Below, piece after piece: positions 56,511 to 64,000 of a stretch of 64,000 bases of DNA. This DNA is from Laccaria trichodermophora. Taxonomy: Eukaryota > Basidiomycota > Agaricomycetes > Agaricales > Hydnangiaceae. Position numbers and translations under genes: made by a program. The DNA is taken from assembly GCA_018417955.1 (NCBI GenBank), contig JACTVC010000034.1:372001-436000 (forward strand), in the 5' to 3' direction. Position 1 is the stretch's first letter. Each line of letters begins with the position of its first letter. The notes beneath the pieces are model-generated. The model saw only the letters and a program-made list of their open reading frames with translations. It made no database searches and was not told the origin of the DNA.

Positions 56511-57322
56511 TTAAGTCGAAAGGTATCCCTTGGAAGCAAGATAATCGGCAATAATGCGAACCGCGTCGAGGACCTCAGTTTCATGGGTCTTGATATGAAT
56601 TTCTGGAGCTTCTGGGGCGTCGTATGGTGCGGATATTCCAGTAAATTCTTTTGGTTCGTAAGTTTTTCAGTCTACAATATAACCGATAATCTTACCTTCG
56701 ATTTCTCCAGCCCTTGCTTTTTTGTATAATCCTTTGGGATCCCGTTTTTCAACTACCTCCAGTGGCGCATCGACGTATACCTCGACAAATGGCAAGGAGG
56801 CCTTCTGATGTAGTTCCCTGGCTATCGCCCTGTCTGCCAGGTATGGAGATATGAAGGCGGTGATGGATACGCATCCTGCGTCCGCAAATAATTTGGACAC
56901 CTGCCAGGACAGATGTCAGCAGCCAATAGGCCAGTAGGAACGTCTTACTTACCTCGCCTATCCGTCGTATATTTTCATTTCTAGACTTTTCGTCGAAGCC
57001 AAGGTCTTTGTTCAGACCAAATCTGACATTGTCACCGTCGAGACGGTAGGTAAATTTGTGCAGGTTCAGTAGATGCTGTTCAAGGGCACAGGCAATGGTT
57101 GACTGCGAAAGCATGAGAAAATCATGGTGAAATTTTTTATAAGAGGCTTTACTTTTCCGCTGGCGCTTAATCCCGTAAGCCACACAGTAACGCCTTTCTG
57201 GCCAAGCAATTGCGTCCGCTCCAAGTTAGTCACGGAGCCTTGCAACCCAACAAAGTGAGGAGAGAGGTGACTAGAGAAGGGCGAGTATACATACCTGGGT
57301 GTAAGGTAATATTGGTGGCCAT
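56511..57322 (-). CDS. MET14: Adenylyl-sulfate (APS) kinase
   Basis: Five exons (57322-57295, 57238-57153, 57102-56953, 56900-56696, 56647-56511; 606 nt) encode 201 residues, the standard length. The enzyme phosphorylates APS to PAPS, the second activation step of sulfate assimilation. The P-loop GLSASGKST spans residues 32-40 and is split by an intron after the lysine. Other family segments are [85 protein letters not shown] and [13 protein letters not shown]. All catalytic motifs are intact. Confidence 0.95.
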
Positions 57323-57592
57323 CGCAACTATGCAGATGACAGGAGAGCGGTGATTCTACGATCAATCGATATGAGTGAAAATGAGTTATGTCGGAGCGGA
57401 CGGGCGAACTTGGCCTTCCGTCTTGACCATTCTCAACCAATAGCTGGCGTTTTTTCAGGTGCATGACGCAATCTAATCTTCTATCTTGACAAGGATCTGT
57501 AGTCGTGGGAAATCTTATCTCATCGGTCCTCCAGGTAAACACATCTAAACCCCTTACTTCGCTGACGACTGCAAGACGACTGGTTACAATAT
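57323..57592. other. Divergent promoter region of APS kinase
   Basis: Intergenic DNA between the MET14 start and the broken nuclease-like gene. No site was recognised with confidence. Confidence 0.4.
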
Positions 57593-58139
57593 ATGCCGTG
57601 GCCCGACTTCGTTGTTCGACAGTTTGAACTGGTCAATCAGCTCGCTGCTGACGAGAGCGAGTATTACGGGCCGTTCAGCACCCTCCTCACAAAAGTTTTC
57701 CCTTCCTCCGAAAAGTACCAGGTTTCTCCGCAACATAAACGAATTACTGGTTCCATGGATTTTAGTGTCATTTACATTGTTATGGAGCGAAAAGTACCCA
57801 TTTTCTTCGTCGAAATCAAGACCTATCAAGCATTCGATCGCCCATCCTCACGCAAAGAGGCAGATGAACAAATACGTGACAGGTTCCTGGATTTTACAGG
57901 AAATGTCGCCATTCCGAAATCTACGGCATCAGCGCCTTCAGTACCTAGTTCTCTGTCTATGAATACACGTCGGGAACTCGGTCGCTGACCCCACACCGTA
58001 TTCCTCCACATCCTCACATCCTCACCGACACCGCGCCGGAGGAAAGATGGAACTATGATATCATGGAACTAGAAGAGGAGAAGAGGTTTATGGAAATTGT
58101 TGCCGAAATTAAGGATATGGTGTCTCTCTCCCGTTGTGC
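57593..58139 (+). pseudogene. Broken PD-(D/E)XK-like fungal protein
   Basis: The frame starting at 57593 reads well for about 108 codons: VNQLAADESEYYGPFSTLL, SMDFSVIYIVME, PIFFVEIKTYQAF and EADEQIRDRFLDF. Then one base appears to be missing in an A run near 57921. The +1 frame continues the family pattern (IYGISAFST, FSVYEYTSGTRSL, TPHRIPPHP, TAPEERWNYDIMELEEEKR) but contains a TAG stop near 57950. D followed by EIK on neighbouring strands is the PD-(D/E)XK nuclease-like core, and the ERWNYD ending is shared by a large family of mushroom proteins I recall without a name. Two independent lesions argue for a pseudogene rather than one base-call error. Confidence 0.7.
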
Positions 58140-58574
58140 ACTTTTAACACTACAAACACAGAATTTTTCTCGCTAACCCTTCAGTGCCCAATAATACGAG
58201 TTCTCAAAGTAACACTGGACGCAGACAATGAGTAGATCTGATTTCGGCTTTCAAATATTGAAATGCAAAGGAGTCAGTTTCCTTGCAAATTGGGGCACTT
58301 CGAGCCTAATTCGAGCTCGTATGTTATTTTCTGGGACCTGGACATCGATGATCCTTCAACGCTTCGCCCCAACTTCACCCTTGGTCGCATCTGTAGCACC
58401 GAGGATGGACCCGAGGACACCAACTCATCGTACATAAGTTGTTGATCACGCTTCAGTCGTTGAAACCGAGCCTCACCTTTTCTTATAATGGGGACCTTGC
58501 CAATCTCATTTTAAATACTTGGCCGTGGTCATCTTCATCTTTTACCACGACCATCCCAGCTGATTTTTTACTTT
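58140..58574. other. Intergenic with a coding-like fragment
   Basis: The plus strand at 58263-58445 contains sequence that looks genuinely coding (FWDLDIDDPSTLRPNFTLGR), but with no start, partner exons or recognised family. It may be a further relic of the same or a neighbouring gene. Confidence 0.35.
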
Positions 58575-60562
58575 TCAAGAAAATTCGAGCATCCGTTCGA
58601 AATAATTACTTGACCGAATTACGCTCTCCTCTTCCCTGCCATGACTCTCGCCGAGCAACAACCCACCACCCACCTCAAGGGGTCCATGGCGTCCTATGTT
58701 GTACAGGCAATGAATTGAATTTGTGCCGTAACAAATCACTTTCCCTCTTAACCTGCACAGAGCGCTGACCAGCTTCGTCGAGCTCCAGTATAAGCATGCC
58801 ATCATCGCGGATCTCTGTTCCGGGCTGCCATGGGTCCGAGACGAGGCGACCATCTGACTTGGTAAAAACTGCCCTTGTGTCTAGCCAAAAGATGGCCATA
58901 GTTGTATCATCGACCCACGGGTGATCACAACGGCTCTGAAAGGATAAGAAAGAAACGCCTAGCGCCAACACACAAAGGTGCAGCAACACCCAGAGGTCTA
59001 CTCTCCAGCGAATAATCTTGGCGCGCAATGTGGGCAAGGCGATTTTAACAGTCGTGTTATCCCACTCTGGTGCATACACATCGGCAAATGCTGCCCACGC
59101 GGCTTGGTACCCCCGCGAAGTCATCTCGATGGCCAGGTTTTTGCGCGTCCCGTAGTTCAACGGAATAGAGTAATTGGAAAAGAAGAGATTAGTCCCAAGC
59201 GCTGGTGCCAATCCCAGCGCCATCGAAGTCAAGGAATCCCCGATGAGTGAAAAGGGGGGCTGCGCTTCCAGGACGGTTGGGGAAATGAGTTTACAGTTAT
59301 GGCACATGGTCGCACCTGCGCGGTATGTTATGTTCGCAATCGCGAAACAGTCGGTGTAATTATCAAGCGCACGGAATGACACGCTAAGTAACTTGACTTG
59401 CAACCCAGGATCGATCGTATAATTTTGTGAACATGATTTTGGTGTGGCCGAGTAATTTCGGCTTACCCGGAAAGAGAGAAGTCGTGTTTCTGATACGGTG
59501 TGAGGTTCTCCCAGGACTGGTGTATGTGGTGATCCCCACGGCGCGCGATCAGGTAACGGCCCACCGATTCCCAGAAATGAGAAATATGGACTGGATTGAT
59601 TGTAGTCACTGAACAGGGGTATCTGTTGTTTTGTCAACACCTTGAGAGGGTCCGCAACCCACTCGAAAGCGTCCAGGGCGAAGTACGGCATTGTGACATT
59701 GGCCAAGGTGGAATTGGTAGAGAGGTATTGCGCTCCTTTCATAACACGCCGGTAACGCGTGGCGGGTTCTGTCATATCCGAGTTTGTGTTTGATTGGAGT
59801 GCTCCCCATGCAACGTTGGCGGAAGCGGTACCTGCTGCCATGACCCAATCCTGGCTGAAGGTGTATAAGAAATATCCTGATATGTTCTTTCCAGCTATTC
59901 CTTTCGTGATATTGGTGAGAGGAACCATCCCAGGTATCAGCCTATCCCCGGCTTCCCAAACGATCGAACCTGTCAAAGCTGCGGAGAAGTAGTCGATGGA
60001 AAATGTGGCAAAAAGGGTGAGGTATATGACGACCACGTCGCTTTTTCGAGTAAAGTGGCGAGGCGAAGGCGGCCAACTTGAGATGGCCTGAGATAGACCT
60101 TTCGGTGAAATACCCCCTCGTTCCATGGCTACAAAAATACAGCGCCAGATGTAGCCGGCCGCCCACCACCCACCGGCAACACGTGTCACCGTAGCTGCCA
60201 GCGAGACAGCGGTTGCGATGTCGGATTGTAGAGGGGCGTAGGAAGTCATTTGGGAAACGGTACCATCGACTTCTTGGTATTGAGGTCGACGGGAGTTGAC
60301 GTTAAAATCGCGGCCATCAAGAAAGCGTAGACAGGCTATGGCTACAAGAGCAGTTAGAGCGAAGTGCACGGCGAAAGGCAAGTACTTGTTAAATTTGATG
60401 CTAGAACATGGTTAGGGTGGGATTGCAGTGAAATTTTGAGATACCCCACCGTCTTGTTGATTGCGTAGGAGGAGAGGGGTCACCACTTTTTTCAATATCC
60501 GTCTCGACAAGGGGGAGATAATTGGTGTTGACACAAGAGTGTAGGCTGTGTGTATCATTCAT
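58575..60562 (-). CDS. Polytopic membrane protein with large glycosylated loop, fungal-specific
   Basis: Exon 1 is 60562-60450; a GTGGGG donor joins it to the long exon from 60400. If the long frame is read to its own stop at 58675 the protein has 612 residues. Splicing a 46-nt intron (58739-58694, GTGATT...CATAG) gives a 630-residue form ending at 58575, and both keep the frame. Hydrophobic segments are YLPFAVHFALTALVAIACL, the SLAATVTRVAGGWW region, VVVIYLTLFATFSIDYFSA and, after a loop of about 300 residues with many NxS/T sites and Cys residues, LWVLLHLCVLALGVSFLSF. This layout (three N-terminal helices, large outside loop, one C-terminal helix) recurs in unnamed Agaricomycete membrane proteins. 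No enzymatic motif was seen. Confidence 0.7.
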
Positions 60563-62065
60563 TCTAGGTTCTGACCCCGTTCAAGGTGTGGCTTACCCTT
60601 TTAAATGACCCTAATCCCTAAGCGCCTTATAGCGCTTAGATTGCACTGCCAGTCTCATGGAAACATGCCTGCTCTGCAACGTCACTCAATTTATTGCACG
60701 ATCAGGGACGAGCCGGAGTTGATAGATGTGAAGAGACTGGTGTCAAACTGCAAAGGCCAAGCAAAGGCGGGCCGAAGTTGGCGCATGCCACTGGAGGTGA
60801 GGCGTTGAGAAATAGGTAGCAGCCTATGCCAAGAACACCAAGGTAGCGATAGAAATGTAGTTGATATCATGAACTTGAGAAGACTTTCGTTGGACTCGGT
60901 TTGCTTGATCTTGAGAGAAAATGAGCACTGTAGTACAAACAAGGTTTCACGAAAGACAAGCACAAACAAATTTTCCTCGACTCTACGTCGTGCACGGAAC
61001 GATGCGTTACGCCTCCAGCCTCAGCTTTTTTATTTTGTCTACGTCACATATGGCTGGTTAAGGTGCGTTTTTGGTGTGCCTGCTAGTGTGTCTGTTCTTC
61101 CAGTGTTGGTCTAACTCAGGCAGTCAAATCACCGAAGATTCGGATTCTCTCTTGAGCTCGTTTACCGCCTTCCTGCACAGTGTCTCGACACCTGTATCTT
61201 GTATTGTGACAAAGCTTACAAGCGCGGTACAAATCTGGCCTGGGCACGTGGCCATATTCATTCCCAACTGGTCGTCGGAGTTTGCGAATGAGATGGAGAG
61301 TGTAACGTGGGGGATCACTGTGGAGGGGAAGGCTAGGGCGGCAGAGGATGCTGACTCAGATAGAAGACCATTCGGAGAAGAAGCTTGCCAAGATGGCACT
61401 GATGTACTAAGGGACCAAAACGAACCTGAAGGTTGTGAAGGTTCGTTTTCTTGCTTTCTTGCTTTCTTTATCTTTTAGTTGACTCACAGATGATACACAG
61501 GGCAACGCAACGCGTTTACATAGGCAGTCTCCTACAAACAGCGGAATCATTGAGAGCATGGCCTAAATCACGGACTTGGAGCAAGTCTGGCTCATCGCAG
61601 AGTTCCTCTAAAAATGACGATGGACGGTTCACTGGCAGGAGCAAAGACGTCCTGTAGTAGTTCTTGAATCGCTTGCACGTAGTGTAAGCCTGTCCGACTT
61701 ACAGCTCAATTGCGTCGCTAACGGTACTGGTCCATTGACTTTTCATCCCTTGATCTTTTTTGTTGACCACAAAGCCTCGATTTTATTCTATAGCTCACCA
61801 TCTGCAGAGATTGCGGGTCCCTCCCGTCAGGACTATTGGCACTCGCGGGATTTCTCTTTGCCTGAGGCGTTTACATAAATTTCTATAGGAGAGACGAAGT
61901 CAAATCACTCTTGTCAGAGGTATCGGCTGAGCGCTGAGGCGCTCGCGTTGCGCTGACAAGCATAGGCTGTACGGGTACCAACCACATTTACATGCACGAT
62001 GGGGAATGTGGAACCCTACAACGCATACGCCGGGATTGCGATTGGGGTGGATTTCAAAAGAGTAG
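60563..62065. other. Intergenic, nothing recognised
   Basis: The ORF at 61071-61478 (plus) and its minus-strand shadow were inspected. Neither shows a family or supporting splice chain. Confidence 0.4.
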
Positions 62066-62159
62066 TGTCCCAGGAGGATTTGAACTTCCGGCTTCTCGGA
62101 GTAATATTTACTTCTGCCACCACAACGAGATGATTTAACCACTAATCGACATCTTGGAC
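62066..62159 (-). tRNA. tRNA-His(GTG)-like gene with a 20-nt intron
   Basis: The minus strand reads like tRNA-His: TTAGTGGTTAA in the D arm, the anticodon stem-loop TCTCG-TTGTGG, a 20-nt insertion exactly one base after the anticodon (where tRNA introns lie), then C-CGAGA closing the stem, a TTCAAAT T-loop, and a T-rich stop (CTTTTG) just downstream. Removing the insertion leaves 74 nt. The acceptor stem (GTCCAAG with CTGGGAC) has one mismatch, the T stem has one, the D stem is irregular and one base seems missing near the 3' end. It may therefore be a diverged or decaying copy. Confidence 0.42.
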
Positions 62160-62344
62160 GTGTAAATATAAGAGTTCAGAATCAGAGTGTCATATTTTCT
62201 ACCACGAAAAAATAATGATTACTACGGCTTCTGAACTTGAGAACTAAGTAAGCCTTTTCTTTTCATACACTCTTAAAAGAGGACTCTGAGTGCTTAGTGA
62301 AGGATGGTTGGGCATTGAATATTGAATATTGAATACGAAGTATT

Positions 62345-62827
62345 AGTGGAATGCAGAGTTGACGTCGCGGCCGCAACGCTACGCTTTTTTTCACCATGCG
62401 ACAACTTTCCTTAGTGAATCAACTCCGACAGGTAAATGCCCTCGCTACAGCCGACCTTCGACACACCCGCTACAGCCTTGACTGAGTTTCAAATCCTTGA
62501 TGGTCACATAACATGCTCCGTTCATACCTGATCTTTTACATTGAGGAACACCGTGAAATTCCCAAAATGTGTGAGAATATCAATCTCCTTCTTACTGATT
62601 GGTATCTCTGCTATGTAGAAATTAGGTATGGTATCACGTATAGAGGTAATTTAACTGGAAAGTATGTCTCAATTTGAAGTCCGCCCCAAGTCCGCCCGAT
62701 TGGTTAGGCCCTCGCGACAGAAAGCGATACAAAGTCCAACTTTCGCAGATTTTCTGTATCGTGGGATTTAGCGGACAAGTTGTCGCGACCCATTTTAGCG
62801 GCCGCGACGTCAACTCTGCATTCCACT
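62345..62827. mobile_element. MITE-like element with perfect 30-bp terminal inverted repeats
   Basis: The left end AGTGGAATGCAGAGTTGACG TCGCGGCCGC (62345-62374) is the exact reverse complement of 62798-62827. Inside the ends, GCGACAACTT (62398) and AAGTTGTCGC (62777) form a second inverted pair. The element is 483 bp, has no coding capacity, and is flanked on both sides by ATT, a possible 3-bp target-site duplication. The superfamily cannot be assigned; the T/A next to the ends extends the pairing by one base. Confidence 0.85.
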
Positions 62828-63100
62828 ATTGACGTTTATTGATACAAGTATAGTTTTTCGTCGCAGTCAACTCACGCTTCACTCGTCCACGCTCGCTCTT
62901 GTCAATGCCAATAACGCTGCCTTTTCAAGAACTTTTTGCCGATCTGATGGAGGGCTCACTGACAAGATGTTGACAAGGAGATGTCAATGTTGCCATGATT
63001 AAAAACTCCGACCCGAATGCCGTGAATAGCGCCCGCAAAGTACTATTTCCGCTCTCGACCACAGGCACGCTACGCGACGGTCAAATCACCTCAGAACACG
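62828..63100. other. Interval between the MITE-like element and the F-box gene
   Basis: No gene is seen. It probably contains the promoter of the F-box gene. Confidence 0.4.
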
Positions 63101-64000
63101 ATGGAGGCGGAGGATTGTCTACTGCCGAGTGAACTTGTCTATGACCTTGTGGTACGGGCGGTGGATCGACATGAAACGAGTACGTTGGCCATGACTTGCA
63201 TTGTGTCCGGATCGTTCATCTCACTGATAGTGATTCTCTAGCTAACCATTTGGCTATCTACGTCTTGCGTCGATGGAGACGTTCAATCCCGAAAGGTGCT
63301 TTTCGGCCACCTGATGGATACCTAGAGCCGATAAGCTCCATGCATGTCGACATCCTCTATGAGGTTTGTCTTCCAATTCGACCGAGGGCTCTTCTAATGA
63401 GCCAGTGGCGATTTAGATTTTTGAACACCTGCACCCCATCGATCTCCACCACATCAGCCAAACCAATCGGGCTTTCCAAGCACTTCTCAGCCATCCAAAT
63501 TCGAGCTCTGCGTGGAACCTCGCCTTTGAAAACGATCCAACCCTTCCAAAATGTCCGCCAGTGACACCGGATTTTCCAACAAAGATGTCTTGGTTGGAGT
63601 GGGCTGGGTTGTTATTCGGAAGGCTTGTTTGTCAGGCAAGTACGCTTCGGCTGTCTCTTCGGTGGAATTGACTTACTGTTCAGGATTGCGGAGAGGGGGG
63701 TGCCCCTCCAAATATACCTTTCCGCCGATTCCAATGTAATGACTGCATCTTTGTAAACGATCGGTACATTGTTCCATGCATCATATAACGTTTTTGGCTT
63801 AATTTCTCTCTAGCCTCGTGGATGAATTGCAGGCGATGGATTGGCATTCAATTGGATATAATTTAGTAAGGAAGAGTCAGTTGTTGCGTGCGCCTTTGTT
63901 TTGTTTTCTGCATATCTACAGCTGACACAACGGCCTTCTAGACTTGTCAGAAGAGGGAGATCTCGTAAAGACAATCGATGAGTGGTGTCTATACAGTGAG
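63101..64000 (+). CDS. F-box protein, incomplete at right edge
   Basis: Exons 63101-63179, 63242-63363, 63417-63635, 63684-63763 and 63813 onward; the gene runs off the window. The F-box core is SSMHVDILYEIFEHLHPIDLHHISQTNRAF split by a 53-nt intron, followed by ALLSHPNSSSAWNLAFEN and PTLPKCPPV, a layout common in expanded Agaricomycete F-box families. A cysteine pattern then follows (VCQDCGEGG, FQCNDCIF). The F-box would recruit Skp1-cullin ubiquitin ligases; the target-binding part is probably beyond the edge. The third intron starts with GCAAGT, a GC-AG intron, needed to keep CQDCG in frame. The start at MEAEDCLLPSELV is the best visible but not proven. Confidence 0.8.

Noticed and set aside
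61071..61478. 135-codon plus-strand ORF
   Set aside because: No recognisable domain, start context or partner exons; the opposite strand is open too.
1..64000. CRISPR arrays, bacterial operons, riboswitches
   Set aside because: The window is fungal nuclear DNA. The regular repeats found are exon, WD40 or short tandem duplications, none with the repeat-spacer pattern of CRISPR.

Overview
This window is nuclear DNA from a mushroom-forming basidiomycete (Agaricomycete). The genes are broken by many short introns (about 46-70 nt, GT...AG, often with a CTRAY branch site). The proteins are fungal housekeeping types: complex I 49 kDa subunit, ATP23, DPM3, APS kinase, NIF3. The accessory content is also typical of mushrooms: a DUF2235 hydrolase fused to WD40 repeats, a Plavaka-type transposase remnant, a KRE9/KNH-like GPI protein and a small CCHCGWRG protein. 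Gene models were built by hand from splice signals. For most multi-exon genes the summed exon lengths divide by three and the conserved motifs join in frame.

Layout. 1-3.2 kb: a cysteine-rich ubiquitin-pathway-like gene with an unclear N-terminus. 3.2-8.4 kb: an 18-exon gene encoding a DUF2235 hydrolase, seven copies of an 80-residue repeat and a WD40 array. 8.7-16.0 kb: two diverged copies of one ancestral segment, carrying reciprocal survivors (alpha-carbonic anhydrase intact in one, a small mitochondrial-like gene intact in the other) and a transposase fragment captured by a host ORF. A trypsin-like protease gene lies between them. 16.0-19.7 kb: gene-poor. 19.7-21.3 kb: an MRH/ATG27-like receptor. 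21.4-23.5 kb: NDUFS2, with a 2-nt exon. 26.4-27.6 kb: NIF3. 30.3-31.0 kb: an unrecognised gene. 31.4-33.8 kb: a TPX2-like protein. 35.3 kb: a small cysteine protein. 36.2-37.6 kb: a peroxisomal enoyl-CoA hydratase. 42.1-44.2 kb: ATP23 and the KRE9/KNH protein. 44.2-49.7 kb: gene-poor with tandem repeats. 49.7-53.0 kb: tandem glutaredoxins. 53.4-54.2 kb: DPM3. 56.5-57.3 kb: APS kinase. 57.6 kb: a broken PD-(D/E)XK-like gene. 58.6-60.6 kb: a polytopic membrane protein. 62.1 kb: a tRNA-His-like gene. 62.3-62.8 kb: a MITE. 63.1 kb to the right edge: an F-box gene.

There are no operons. Several genes are divergently paired with short shared promoters (10278/10438 and 21283/21413), which suggests co-regulation. 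The strongest candidate for an undescribed system is the DUF2235-repeat-WD40 protein. It looks like an effector-sensor molecule resembling a NOD-like receptor but without an NTPase. Its exon repeats can change in number without breaking frame, and its WD40 repeats differ mainly at exposed positions.
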